Below the pieces are notes generated by a model. It was not told where the DNA came from, did no database searches, and was given only the letters and a program-made list of their open reading frames with translations. This document shows, in pieces, positions 35,951 through 46,109 of a stretch of 64,000 bases of DNA (position 1 is its first letter; each line of letters begins with the position of its first letter). The stretch lies in contig NZ_JAAQRC020000001.1 in assembly GCF_019216885.1 (NCBI RefSeq), forward strand, positions 4,591,501 through 4,655,500. Reading direction: 5' to 3'. Source of the stretch: Methylobacterium sp. SyP6R (GTDB lineage Bacteria > Pseudomonadota > Alphaproteobacteria > Rhizobiales > Beijerinckiaceae). The position numbers and the translations under genes were made by a program.

Positions 35951-36313
35951 ATGACCAAGCTGATGCGCGGCGGGCTGGCGATGCTGGCGATCGTCGCAGG
36001 CGCGACCGCCGCCCTCGCCCAGTCGCCCGAGGTGCCCCTGAAGGGGCGCGACCGCGACCCGAACCTGCCGCCCCTCAACCAGACCATCCCCGAGAAGGTG
36101 CGGCCGGGCGACGCGACCTCGAACGCCGACAAGTCGGACACCACCGGCTCGACCCTGAGCGACAAGCTCCAGCGCTCGGACGGCGTGATCAAGCCGCCGG
36201 CCACGGGCACGCCGGACATGGCGGTGAAGCCGCCGGAGCCGACCCCGAACTCGACCCCGGTGATCAAGCCGGGCGAACTGCCGGGGCAGGGCCCGAATAC
36301 CGAGGCCAAATAA
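35951..36313 (+). CDS. Small Pro-rich secreted protein
   Basis: A 120-residue protein with a signal peptide (GLAMLAIVAGATAALAQS) and a low-complexity, Pro/Thr/Lys-rich mature part without cysteine or recognisable domain. The segments VIKPPATG and VIKPGELPG suggest an imperfect repeat. Probably periplasmic and disordered. It has its own ribosome site overlapping a hairpin. An intrinsic terminator follows before purA. I do not recognise a family beyond short hypothetical proteins. Confidence 0.72.
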   Translation: MTKLMRGGLAMLAIVAGATAALAQSPEVPLKGRDRDPNLPPLNQTIPEKVRPGDATSNADKSDTTGSTLSDKLQRSDGVIKPPATGTPDMAVKPPEPTPNSTPVIKPGELPGQGPNTEAK

Positions 36314-36405
36314 CGTTGTGCAGGGCGGTTGTTCCGGCCGTCGCTTGATTTCCCGGCCGGGATCGCCGAAGAGCGCATACGCGTGACACCATCCGCAAGC
36401 CGATC

Positions 36406-36436
36406 AGCCCCGCGCCTCACACGCGCCGGGGCTTTT
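36406..36436 (+). terminator. Intrinsic terminator between small secreted-protein gene and purA
   Basis: AGCCCCGCGC pairs with GCGCCGGGGCT through one bulged base around a seven-base loop and is followed by TTTT (36433-36436). It ends 31 bases before purA. Confidence 0.75.
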
Positions 36437-36467
36437 CGCGCGGCGGGCAGGGACGGGTATTTGTGAT

Positions 36468-37760
<1,293 letters not shown>

Positions 37761-37833
37761 GGGGAATTCGGCGCGACGTCAGGCGGGCGAAGCTTGACGC
37801 CCGCCGCCCCGCACGACAAGGCATGCGGCGACC

Positions 37834-39186
37834 ATGGCCGATTACTATCCCCTGCTCGCCCGCGCCCTCGAGGCCCTGCCCGACCGTTCGCCCGATCTGC
37901 GGCACACGGTCTATGAGCGCGCCCGCGCGGCGCTGATCGGTCAGCTCCGCTCCCTCGATCCGCCCCTGTCGGAGGCCGACATCGAGGCGGAGCGCGTCTC
38001 CCTCGACCGGGCGATCGCCCGGCTCGAGATCGAGCACGGCGGTCCTCCGGAGCCCGCGGCCCCGGAGCCGCCGCCGCGGGAAGCCCCCCAACTGCCCGAG
38101 GCCACAACGCCGCCGGGGGTGATGCCGCCGGACGCCCATGCGGCTCCGGAGACCGCCACGCTCTCGGACCCGTCCCGCGCTGCCCCTCCCGAGCCGCCGG
38201 CCCCGCACCACGCCGACGCCCTGCCGGAGGCCGGCCCGCCGGTGGAGCTGAAGCTGCCGCCGACGCGGCCGCGGAATCCGGAGCCGGTCGAGGAGCCGGG
38301 GACCACGGAGACGGGCCCTGCCGCCCCGCAGCGCCCGCGCCTCGACGTGGTGGCCCCCAAGCGCGACCGATCGCGGCTGGTGCGCAACGGCATCGTCGCG
38401 GCGGTCCTAGCGACGGTCGTCGGCGCCATCGCGGTCACCGCCTGGTCCTTGCGCGACAACCCCGCCGCCCTGCCGACGGGCTTTGCCGAGAACGGCCCCA
38501 ACCGTCCGGCCGAGGCCCAGGATTCGAAATTCGCCGACCGGGTCGGCGGCGAGCGGGTGCCCCTGGCCGCCTCGTCGCCCGCGCCGGCCCCGGCGGCCGC
38601 CGCGCCGCAAGGCAGCGCTCCCCGTCCCTCGCCGACGCCCGACATCGCGGTGGCGCAGCGCGGCACGCTCTACGAGGAGAATGGCGGCCAGGGCGCCGCC
38701 CCGAAGGCGATCCAGGCCCGGGTGGTCTGGCGCCTCGACGCCGTCAATGCCGGCCAGGGCCAGCCGCTCCAGACCGTGGTGCGGGGCACGGTCGACGTGC
38801 CCGATGCGGGCCTGAGCCTGGCGATGGTCCTGCGCCGCAACACCGACGCGACCCTGCCGGCGTCGCACATCCTCGAGCTGACCTTCACCTCGACCGACCC
38901 GAACCGCACCGTGCGCGATGTCGGCCTGATCCAATTCAAAGACGACGAATCCGGCCGCGGCTCCCCGGTCTCCGGCCTGCCGGTACCGGTGCGCGACAAC
39001 CTGTTCCTGATCGGCCTTTCGAACCTGAAGGCCGATATCGAGCGCAACACCGACCTCCTGCTCAAGCGCAACTGGATCGACCTGCCGATCCGCTACGCCA
39101 ACGGCAACCGTGCGATCCTGACCTTCGAGAAGGGCAATGCCGGCGAGAAGGTGTTGCGGGAGGCGTTTGAGCAGTGGCAGCAGTAG
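37834..39186 (+). CDS. Single-span membrane protein of unknown function
   Basis: A 450-residue protein. The cytoplasmic part (1-180) starts with a helical region (YYPLLARALEALPDRSPDLRHTVYERARAAL) that resembles a dimerisation or adaptor helix. A long Pro/Glu-rich linker (70-170), one membrane helix at about 185-206 and a periplasmic domain (270-450) with alternating strands follow. The N-terminal YERAR segment recurs in methylobacterial and rhizobial proteins of this layout, but no function is known. It follows purA closely, and base composition matches the flank. Confidence 0.78.
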   Translation: MADYYPLLARALEALPDRSPDLRHTVYERARAALIGQLRSLDPPLSEADIEAERVSLDRAIARLEIEHGGPPEPAAPEPPPREAPQLPEATTPPGVMPPDAHAAPETATLSDPSRAAPPEPPAPHHADALPEAGPPVELKLPPTRPRNPEPVEEPGTTETGPAAPQRPRLDVVAPKRDRSRLVRNGIVAAVLATVVGAIAVTAWSLRDNPAALPTGFAENGPNRPAEAQDSKFADRVGGERVPLAASSPAPAPAAAAPQGSAPRPSPTPDIAVAQRGTLYEENGGQGAAPKAIQARVVWRLDAVNAGQGQPLQTVVRGTVDVPDAGLSLAMVLRRNTDATLPASHILELTFTSTDPNRTVRDVGLIQFKDDESGRGSPVSGLPVPVRDNLFLIGLSNLKADIERNTDLLLKRNWIDLPIRYANGNRAILTFEKGNAGEKVLREAFEQWQQ

Positions 39187-39439
39187 AATTTTTTCGTCTG
39201 ATTTTGCCTCGATACCTCTCTCGCGTAAGGAATTTCGGGGCATCATACGACTTCCGGAGGATCGCTTACGGATGTCGTATCACAAGCCCGTGCGGCGTCT
39301 GAGTGAAGCCGATTTCCGCATCGCGAAGCGACCAGTCGAAAATCGTATCGCTGCGAAGGAGTAACACCTGACGAAATGTTTTGGTTTCGTCAGGCGCACC
39401 TACCTGAATTCGAGGCAAATTCAGAGGATGAAATTCAAC
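39187..39439. other. AT-shifted intergenic region with two hairpins
   Basis: Composition drops sharply after 39190. A perfect 10-bp hairpin (CCTGACGAAA, 39367-39376, with its complement at 39385-39394) and a 7-bp one (CTGAATT ... AATTCAG near 39404-39424) lie between the convergent genes and could terminate both. No gene is supported. Confidence 0.5.
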
Positions 39440-40579
39440 TTAGCATTTATCATCCCTGATTTCGGGCGCGTTGAGGCAAGCCCTGACAAATTTTCTATCT
39501 TCAATGGGTTGGTTGAAAACCAGTCCCGGACGACGTGACCAATTGATGTCATCAACAAAGCTCAATTTGACTTCGGAGTCTGCGTTGCAAGACCTCAACG
39601 GCGCTACCAACGGGCCGCTATTGTTCCAGCCTGCAAAATCGACATTAAAACAATAATTTTTTGGCATTGTCGCGGTGCTGTCATCAATAACAGCCAGAAG
39701 TGTATGTATAGTTCGAGATTTTCCCTTCCCGATCAACGTTCCACCGATCATAAGCTTGACCTGAATTCCAACGAAGAGGTCGACGGGACTGGAGCGCTTG
39801 ACATGTCCTGACCATTCTACAACAGTTCTTACACGATTGCGGCCATGATAATTTCTGTTTGCAAGCACGCCGCGCAGTTCATCCGGACTGAATACGACAC
39901 TGCGAACGTCAGAGAGAACATTCTTTTTTTCAGTTCGGCCACCCCCGTCAGCGTTCTCGATAAATATCGCTATTGTTTCCACCTGTCCCGCAGTATCCCA
40001 TTCGACTTTTAATGGATCCAAGTCTACGAGAATGCCACTCGAATCGGGGCCATTAGATGACACTGCGCCCGGCGGTCGTGGATTGACACTCAACGGCTCA
40101 GGTCTACTGGCGAAATAAATGCCGCATCCTATCAACAATGCACAAACAACAAGAACAGCAAACGTTATCGCATATTGAAGATATACTATGTGCCGTATGA
40201 CTTTGATATCTTGCTCGTTGACTGCCTTCCGCGCATCGGCATCCTCACGTAGTAATTTTTCAATGCGCGCCGGGGTCAGCGACGCATAATCCTTGACGTC
40301 CACGTTCGGGGCCGCACGCAGCTTTTCAATAATTGACTTTATTATATCTCCACCAATGCGATACTGACCAGCCCATAAATAGGCAAATAATCCCGCCACA
40401 CCCAGCACAGCGGGAAGTCCCTTTAGAAACGTAATCACGTCCATGGAATGCCCCAGAGTTGATGCGGCAGAATCGACGCATCCGAGTAGATGGTGCAGAA
40501 AAAGCGATATGACCAGCGTCCAGACGACATTTCGGCTGAAAACTCGCACCCAATAACGGACGCATGAATTTTCAAACAA
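39440..40579 (-). CDS. Orphan membrane protein of an AT-rich islet
   Basis: A 379-residue protein with three hydrophobic segments: about 15-33, 48-68 and 130-155. A charged cytoplasmic loop (75-125) and a large C-terminal domain (160-379) with several strands and five cysteines follow. No signal peptide, catalytic motif or known family is visible. Codon use is AT-richer than all neighbours, suggesting transfer. The start is taken as a TTG at 40579 with GAGGGGG very close upstream; an internal Met at residue 45 is another option. Confidence 0.65.
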   Translation of the reverse strand: MFENSCVRYWVRVFSRNVVWTLVISLFLHHLLGCVDSAASTLGHSMDVITFLKGLPAVLGVAGLFAYLWAGQYRIGGDIIKSIIEKLRAAPNVDVKDYASLTPARIEKLLREDADARKAVNEQDIKVIRHIVYLQYAITFAVLVVCALLIGCGIYFASRPEPLSVNPRPPGAVSSNGPDSSGILVDLDPLKVEWDTAGQVETIAIFIENADGGGRTEKKNVLSDVRSVVFSPDELRGVLANRNYHGRNRVRTVVEWSGHVKRSSPVDLFVGIQVKLMIGGTLIGKGKSRTIHTLLAVIDDSTATMPKNYCFNVDFAGWNNSGPLVAPLRSCNADSEVKLSFVDDINWSRRPGLVFNQPIEDRKFVRACLNAPEIRDDKC

Positions 40580-41387
40580 AACCCCCTCTACATCCGCATA
40601 ATGGCTTCATAAATTGCCGTGAGTTACATTATATTCAAAAAAATATAAATTAACCATAGATATAATAGACCAATATCACTATGATTGCGACCTTCAGGAC
40701 ATCGAGGTTCGAATTTGCCAAATCCGTCAAGGCAATCTTACCCAGCGTTAGAACGCCGCAGACAGAATTTTCGTTCCGGTTTGGCTGAAAGTGCACAGCG
40801 CGGCATGACACGCTTACTTACGGGTTCAATTTCACGGCAACCCGTTTTACCCGGACAATCTTACCTGAGGCAGCCCGCATTCGCTGCGATCCATGACTAC
40901 GCCGCTCTTCAGACCCTCCTGACAGTCGGTCTCCTCACCCCCCAGCCTTGACTTGCGCCGTCTCTGCTTCTTCGCCGGCAGCCCTGCGGCATGCCGATCG
41001 ACTTGACGATGTCCTGCTGCTACCGAGTGTGCGCTTCCGCGGCATCGCCGCTGCGCGGTCAAGGCGGTGCCGGTCGACACACTCGCCGTGACGCCAATCC
41101 TCTGGCCTCTCGTCGTCATCGGCCTCTTCCCGGTGCTAGATGTCCTGATCAGAGTCGATGAGCTTGCCGCCGATCGCAAAATCCGCGATGCGCATGCATG
41201 GCCACCTGCTTCCGGGACGGGTGGGTGAGCACGGTTCGGCATACTAAGCTGGAGCGCCGACCCGGACTCTCACGCTGGCCGGCGACGCCGATTCGTGTGA
41301 TCGCCCGCCCCACCGATGGCGGTCCCCGCCCTGACCCGCACCCCCATGACCCTCGCCCCATGACCCTCGCCCCATGACCCTCTCGCC
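40580..41387. other. Gene-poor region between islet protein and AEC transporter gene
   Basis: The first 100 bases are very AT-rich, including a run of A and T blocks near 40625-40680. From about 40900 composition returns to host GC. Several open frames exist but none has codon bias or recognisable product. The 3' end carries a 14-bp tandem repeat described separately. It may hold degraded sequence at the edge of a transferred islet. Confidence 0.5.
41346..41387 (+). repeat. Three tandem 14-bp units, each with an ATG, before the AEC transporter
   Basis: ATGACCCTCGCCCC occurs at 41346 and 41360, and a variant (ATGACCCTCTCGCC) at 41374, directly before the ATG at 41388. The unit length is not a multiple of three, so successive ATGs fall in different frames; 41346 is in frame with 41388. 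No ribosome site lies close to 41388. Confidence 0.8.
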
Positions 41388-42326
41388 ATGACCGGCGCCA
41401 TCCTGCTGGCCCTCTTGCCGGTCGTCCTCCTCACCGCCCTCGGCCTCACCTTGCGCCGCCGCCAATTCCTGGCCGAGAGCTTCTGGCCGCAGGCCGAGCG
41501 GCTCGGCTACTTCGTGCTGCTGCCGAGCCTGTTCTTCCACAGCCTCGCCACCGCGCGTGTCGAGGCGGTGCCGGTCGGCGCGCTCGCCCTGACGCTGATC
41601 CTCTCGACCGTGATCGTGGCAGGCCTCCTCCTCGCCCTGCGGCCGCTGCTCCGCGTCGACGGGCCGGCCTTCACCTCGGTGTTCCAGGGCAGCGTGCGCT
41701 TCAACAACTATGTCGGCGTGACGCTCGCCGCCGGGCTGTTCGGGACGCAGGGGATCGCGCTCGCAGCGATCTGCAACGCGGCGATCGTGCCGACGGTCAA
41801 CATCCTGTGCGTGCTGGTCTTCGCCCGGCATGGCGCGGCGCGGCTGACGCCGCGGGGCATCGCCCGGCAGCTCGCGACCAACCCGCTGATCGTGTCGTCC
41901 CTCGGCGGGATGGCGTTTCAGCTCCTCGGCTGGGGCATTCCCGTCGGCCTCGAGCCGGCGATGCGCACCCTCGGCGCCGCCTCGCTGCCGATCGGCCTGC
42001 TCTGCGTCGGGGCGGCGCTCGATTTCTCGGGTGCGCGGACTTGGCTCGGGCCGGTGGCCGCCGCTTCGGCGATGAAATTCCTCGCGATGCCGGCCGCGAC
42101 CGTGCTGGTGGCGACGGGCCTCGGACTGCACGGGCCGGCGCTCACCACGGCCCTGCTGTTCCAGGTCCTGCCCACCGCCTCCTCGGCCTACATCCTGGCG
42201 CGCCAGCTCGGCGGCGACGCGCCGCTGATGGCCGGCATCACGGCAGTGCAGACCGTGCTGGCGCTGGTGGCGATGCCGCTGGTGCTGATCGGTCTCTCGG
42301 CAGTCGGGGTCGTGCCGGCCTTTTAG
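41388..42326 (+). CDS. AEC-family permease (auxin efflux carrier type)
   Basis: A 312-residue inner-membrane transporter with ten hydrophobic segments, in two five-helix halves. The start MTGAILLALLPVVLLTALGLTLRR, the FNNYVGVTLAAGLFG and the C-terminal LPTASSAYILARQLGG segment identify the AEC family, which exports or takes up small organic acids. The last four bases overlap the convergent rpoH stop. Three ATG repeats precede the start, making the true initiation site uncertain. Confidence 0.88.
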   Translation: MTGAILLALLPVVLLTALGLTLRRRQFLAESFWPQAERLGYFVLLPSLFFHSLATARVEAVPVGALALTLILSTVIVAGLLLALRPLLRVDGPAFTSVFQGSVRFNNYVGVTLAAGLFGTQGIALAAICNAAIVPTVNILCVLVFARHGAARLTPRGIARQLATNPLIVSSLGGMAFQLLGWGIPVGLEPAMRTLGAASLPIGLLCVGAALDFSGARTWLGPVAAASAMKFLAMPAATVLVATGLGLHGPALTTALLFQVLPTASSAYILARQLGGDAPLMAGITAVQTVLALVAMPLVLIGLSAVGVVPAF

Positions 42327-43213
42327 GCCGGCACCCCCGCCCGCGGCGCCTCGCGGGTGGCAAGGTTGCGCTTGACCGCATCCTGCACCTTCTCGAAAGC
42401 CCGCACCTCGATCTGCCGCACTCGCTCGCGGGAAACGCCGAACTCGCTGGACAGATCTTCCAGCGTGATCGGGTCGTCGGCCAGCCGCCTTGCCTCGAAG
42501 ATGCGGCGCTCGCGCGGGTTGAGCACGCCGAGCGCGTCCTTGAGGGCGGCGAGGCGGTTCTGCCCCTCCTGCTCGCGGGCGAGCACGGTCTCCTGGGTCG
42601 GGCTGTCGTCGACGAGCCAGTCCTGCCATTCGCCCTCGCCTTCCTCGCGCAAGGGCGAGTTGAGCGACGCATCGCCGCCGAGGCGGCGGTTCATGTCGAT
42701 CACGTCCTGCTCGGGCACGCCGAGGCGGGTGGCGATCTGCTTGACCTGGTCGGGGCGCAGGTCGCCCTCGTCGAGGGCGGAGATGCGGCCTTTGGCCTTG
42801 CGCAGGTTGAAGAACAGCTTCTTCTGATTCGCGGTCGTGCCCATCTTCACGAGCGACCACGAGCGCAGGATGTATTCTTGAATCGCCGCCTTGATCCACC
42901 ACATCGCATAGGTGGCGAGGCGGAAGCCCTTGTCGGGGTCGAAGCGCTTGACGGCCTGCATCAGGCCGACATTGCCCTCGGACACCACCTCGCCGATCGG
43001 CAGGCCGTAGCCGCGATAGCCCATGGCGATCTTGGCCACGAGCCGCAGGTGGGAGGTCACGAGCTTGTGGGCGGCGTCACGATCGCCGTGTTCGCGCCAG
43101 CTCTTGGCGAGCATGTATTCCTGCGTCGGCTCCAGCATCGGAAACCGACGGATCTCGTCGAGGTAGCGCGACAGGCCCCCTTCGTTGGCGAGCACGGGAA
43201 GTGCAGCAGCCAT
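42323..43213 (-). CDS. rpoH: RNA polymerase heat-shock sigma factor RpoH
   Basis: Sigma-32 directing heat-shock transcription. The 296 residues contain region 2 (GNVGLMQAVKRFDPDKGFRL, YAMWWIKAAIQEYIL), the RpoH box QKKLFFNLRK (about 131-140) unique to this group, region 3 (LGVPEQDVIDMNRRL) and region 4 helix-turn-helix (LEDLSSEFGVSRERVRQIEVRAFEKV). Alphaproteobacteria often have two RpoH paralogues; only one is here. It lies downstream of rluD on the same strand with a 261-base gap, so it has its own promoter. Confidence 0.96.
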   Translation of the reverse strand: MAAALPVLANEGGLSRYLDEIRRFPMLEPTQEYMLAKSWREHGDRDAAHKLVTSHLRLVAKIAMGYRGYGLPIGEVVSEGNVGLMQAVKRFDPDKGFRLATYAMWWIKAAIQEYILRSWSLVKMGTTANQKKLFFNLRKAKGRISALDEGDLRPDQVKQIATRLGVPEQDVIDMNRRLGGDASLNSPLREEGEGEWQDWLVDDSPTQETVLAREQEGQNRLAALKDALGVLNPRERRIFEARRLADDPITLEDLSSEFGVSRERVRQIEVRAFEKVQDAVKRNLATREAPRAGVPA

Positions 43214-43474
43214 TCCAACCTCCTGAAAGCTCCCCGCGAAGACATGGGCGAGCGCGAACGACCTCCCGTTGGCCGGTCGTTCGATCTGCCATCATAGCAG
43301 AGAGCGGTCCGGCCCGGTAGCGACGGGTGTCGCCACCAACGCGTGAAGGGACGTTTTGTGCTGCCGTGGCGGTTCGCCGCGTGCGGTGCCGCACTGCCCT
43401 AGAGTGAGCCGACCTCGGCCCCCTCGTCAATGAGACGTGCGGGGTGGGCGCCGTCATCCCGGCGCGGGGCCCGT

Positions 43475-44464
43475 TTAGGGCGTCAGCGCTGCGATCAGCC
43501 GGGCCATGTCGGGCGGCGGCTGGCTCTCGAACCGCAGCGACTCTCCGGTGCGGGGATGGCGAAAGCCGAGGAGCGCGGCATGCAGGGCCTGCCGGCCGAG
43601 CGCGTCGAGGGCCTGGCGCGCCTCGGGGTCGAGGCGGTTCGCCTTGGTGCGAAAGGCCGCGCCGTAGACCGTGTCCCCGAGCAGGGGGTGGCCGCGATGC
43701 GCGAGATGCACGCGGATCTGGTGGGTGCGCCCGGTCTCGAGCCGGCAGCGCACCAGGCCGACCGGCTCCTGCATCCCGAGCATGGCTTCGATGCGGTAAT
43801 GGGTGATCGCGTGGCGGCCGCGTCCCTCGCGCACCACCGCGATCTTCTCGCGATTGCGCTCCGAGCGGGCGAGCGCCGCATCGATCGTGCCGGAGGCGGG
43901 GTCGGGGTAGCCCCAGACCAGCGCCAGATAGGCCCGCGCGAGAGGCCCGGTGCGGCCGTGATCGGCGAATTGCGCCGAGAGGTCCTGGTGGGCGAGGTCG
44001 GTCTTGGCCACCACCATCAGGCCGGTCGTGTCCTTGTCGAGGCGATGCACGATGCCGGGCCGCGCGACCCCGCCGATGCCCGACAGGCTCGCCCCGCAAT
44101 GGGCCAGCAGCGCGTTGACGAGCGTGCCGCTGTCGTTGCCCGCCCCCGGATGCACCACGAGCCCCGCCGGCTTGTCGATCACGATCAGGTCGTCGTCCTC
44201 GTAGACCACCGCGAGGTCGCGGGCCTCCGGCTCCGGCTCGGCCGGGCGCGGCGGCGGCACCGTGACAGCGACGCGCCGGCCGGGCGCGACCTTGGCGGAG
44301 GGATCGCCGATGGGCGCGTCCTCCAGGGTCACCTGGCCCTCGCGGATCAGCGCCTGCAGGCGGCTGCGCGACAGATCCGGCCACAGCCGCGCCAGCGCCC
44401 GGTCCAGCCGCTCGCTCCCCTCGCCCGACGGGATCACGCCCTCCCGCAGCTCCGCCTCGCTCAA
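43475..44464 (-). CDS. RluA-family 23S rRNA pseudouridine synthase (RluD-like)
   Basis: A 329-residue rRNA-modifying enzyme. An N-terminal S4 domain (ERLDRALARLWPDLSRSRLQALIREGQV) is followed by the catalytic domain with IVIDKPAGLVVHPG, the active-site motif GIVHRLDKDTTGLMVVAK (catalytic Asp) and ETGRTHQIRVHLA. This layout matches RluD, which modifies helix 69 of 23S rRNA. It is commonly located upstream of rpoH in alphaproteobacteria, as seen here. Confidence 0.9.
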   Translation of the reverse strand: MSEAELREGVIPSGEGSERLDRALARLWPDLSRSRLQALIREGQVTLEDAPIGDPSAKVAPGRRVAVTVPPPRPAEPEPEARDLAVVYEDDDLIVIDKPAGLVVHPGAGNDSGTLVNALLAHCGASLSGIGGVARPGIVHRLDKDTTGLMVVAKTDLAHQDLSAQFADHGRTGPLARAYLALVWGYPDPASGTIDAALARSERNREKIAVVREGRGRHAITHYRIEAMLGMQEPVGLVRCRLETGRTHQIRVHLAHRGHPLLGDTVYGAAFRTKANRLDPEARQALDALGRQALHAALLGFRHPRTGESLRFESQPPPDMARLIAALTP

Positions 44465-44580
44465 ACCGTCTCTCCTGCCGTCCCGTCTCTTTCGCCTCGT
44501 GCGAAAACCGAGCCGGAATACGATTTCGGGCTTGTGCCCGTCCAGGCCCGTGGCTATACAGCCGCCATCCCGCCCGGCAA

Positions 44581-44656
44581 GCTCCCATCGTCTAGCGGTC
44601 TAGGACGTCGCCCTCTCACGGCGAAAACAGGGGTTCGAGTCCCCTTGGGAGCGCCA
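44581..44656 (+). tRNA. tRNA-Glu (CTC anticodon)
   Basis: A 76-base cloverleaf including an encoded CCA. The acceptor stem GCTCCCA pairs with TGGGAGC, the A-box region is TCTAGCGGTCTAGGA, the anticodon loop CTCTCAC carries CTC, and the T-arm is CAGGGGTTCGAGTCCCCT. It lies between the divergent rluD and the gene at 44687. Confidence 0.96.
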
Positions 44657-44686
44657 GGGCCGGAGATTTCTTCGAGATATCTGGCG

Positions 44687-45151
44687 CTACGCTGATTGAT
44701 TGGCCGGCAGAAGCTCGAACTCTGCTTCCTTCGCGTAGCATGATCCGTAAAGGCCGATCGAGGTGCCGAAGGCGACCTCGATGTCGCCCTGAACGGGACC
44801 GTTACAGGTTAGCCATTCGGATCGGCTCGGAGTGACGGGCAGGCGCCGGATCGTCAGCTCCGAGATGATGGACCCCGCGTCGCCCGTCAGCCTCAGACCG
44901 GTGACGCGACGCAGATGGATCACCACCTGCGCGTGCCGGTCGAGGATGAAATAGCCCCTCTCGTCGGTCTGGTCCGTCATCCGGAACGCCCTGAGCGTGA
45001 GCGATGCGTTGCCGGCGGCGATGGCGACGCCGTCCAGCGTGGCGTCGTGAAAGCTCGGGCAGAACCCGAACCAGTCGATCACCGCCTGTCCACCCGGGAG
45101 GGTCGCGAAGAGCGCCTTGTCGGTGGGGTACCACGCGCGATCGTCGTCCAT
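44687..45151 (-). CDS. Imm50-like protein, possible orphan immunity gene
   Basis: A 154-residue protein. The segment WFGFCPSFHDATLDGVAI near residue 30 resembles the Imm50 immunity-family motif (PSFHDAE). The rest is predominantly strand (LTLRAFRMTDQT, HAQVVIHLRRVTGLRL). No toxin gene is present on either side, so if it is an immunity protein it is an orphan. The family call is tentative. The start at 45151 is preferred over a longer reading without clear codon bias. It lies 30 bases after the tRNA end. Confidence 0.6.
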   Translation of the reverse strand: MDDDRAWYPTDKALFATLPGGQAVIDWFGFCPSFHDATLDGVAIAAGNASLTLRAFRMTDQTDERGYFILDRHAQVVIHLRRVTGLRLTGDAGSIISELTIRRLPVTPSRSEWLTCNGPVQGDIEVAFGTSIGLYGSCYAKEAEFELLPANQSA

Positions 45152-45249
45152 GCCTGTTGCGACTCCGTCGCCTCGGATAGATTCGGAAGCTCGCAGCCTG
45201 TTTGAGCAACTGCGCCAATCGATCTGCGCACACGCGGACATCTCACCAT

Positions 45250-45389
45250 GTCATCCCAGGGCTCGTCGAAGACGAGAACCCGGGATCCATAACCGCCGAG
45301 GTGACCATAAAGAGCGATAGGCGTTCCGCCGCGTCCTGTACCGTCGGCGTTTATCGATCCCGGGTTCCGCTACGCGGCCCCGGGATGAC
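45250..45389. repeat. Intergenic inverted-repeat element (family B, copy 1)
   Basis: The 140-base element begins GTCATCCC and ends GGGATGAC. Internal arms GAACCCGGGAT (45276-45286) and ATCCCGGGTTC (45357-45367) are also complementary. It is related to the element at 48294-48430, and occupies most of the gap before otnC. Confidence 0.75.
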
Positions 45390-45428
45390 GCGGAGGCTTT
45401 GGATTGCGTCAGTCAGCTCGACAAGACG

Positions 45429-46109
45429 TCAATGCCCGTGCCCGTGCTCCGGCAGCGTCAGCCCGAAATGGCTCACCAGGTCCTGCACCTGCGCCGGGGT
45501 CAGGTGGCGCGGGTTGAGGTTGCGCAGGAGCAGGTAGAGCTTGGCGGTCTCCTCCAGTTCCTCGGTGGCGAAGACCGCGGCTTCCAGATTGTCGCCGGCC
45601 ACCACCGGACCGTGATTGGCGAGCAGCACCGAGGAATACTGCCCGGCGAGCCCCCGGATCGCATCCGCCACCGCCGGGTCGCCGGGACGGAAATACGGCA
45701 CGAGCGCCACCGCGCCGGCCCGCATCAGGCTGTAGGGGGTGAGCGGCGGCAGCACGGCACGGGGGTCGATCTCCGGCAGCATCGAGACCGCGACGGCGTG
45801 GGTGGAGTGCAGATGCACGATCGCCCGCGCCGAGGCCCGGCTGTCGTAGAGGGCGCCGTGGAGCGGGATCTCCTTGGTCGGTGTGTCGCCCGACAGGAGC
45901 CGCCCGTCACGATCGAGACGGGAGATCCGGGCCGGGTCGAGGAAGCCCAGCGAGGCATTGGTCGGCGTCACCAGCCAGCCGCCGTCGTCGAGCCGCAGCG
46001 AGATGTTGCCCGACGAGCCCGGCGTCAGGCCGCGCTCGAACAGCGAGCGGCCGAAGCGGCAGATCGCCTCGCGCAAGGCCGATTCGCTCGCACTCGATAC
46101 ATCCGTCAC
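45429..46109 (-). CDS. otnC: 3-oxo-tetronate 4-phosphate decarboxylase (class II aldolase family)
   Basis: A class II aldolase-fold enzyme, 226 residues, converting 3-oxo-tetronate 4-phosphate to dihydroxyacetone phosphate and CO2. Metal-binding histidines lie in IVHLHSTHAVA and LANHGPVV, the catalytic Glu in TKEIPLHGALY, and the phosphate loop is GSSGNISLR. The assignment over fuculose aldolase rests on the locus: OtnK-, OtnI- and LtnD-type genes sit across the divergent promoter. It overlaps the LacI-type regulator stop by four bases, so the repressor and OtnC are coupled. Confidence 0.85.
   Translation of the reverse strand: MTDVSSASESALREAICRFGRSLFERGLTPGSSGNISLRLDDGGWLVTPTNASLGFLDPARISRLDRDGRLLSGDTPTKEIPLHGALYDSRASARAIVHLHSTHAVAVSMLPEIDPRAVLPPLTPYSLMRAGAVALVPYFRPGDPAVADAIRGLAGQYSSVLLANHGPVVAGDNLEAAVFATEELEETAKLYLLLRNLNPRHLTPAQVQDLVSHFGLTLPEHGHGH

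Noticed and set aside
39137..39364. 75-codon frame at the right end of the purA-linked membrane protein
   Set aside because: Its start lies inside the upstream gene and the translation has no recognisable feature.
41244..42902. Long minus-strand open frame of about 550 codons across the AEC transporter gene
   Set aside because: It runs antisense to the AEC gene and the rpoH region, has no domain, and its composition reflects the third-position GC bias of the opposite strand.
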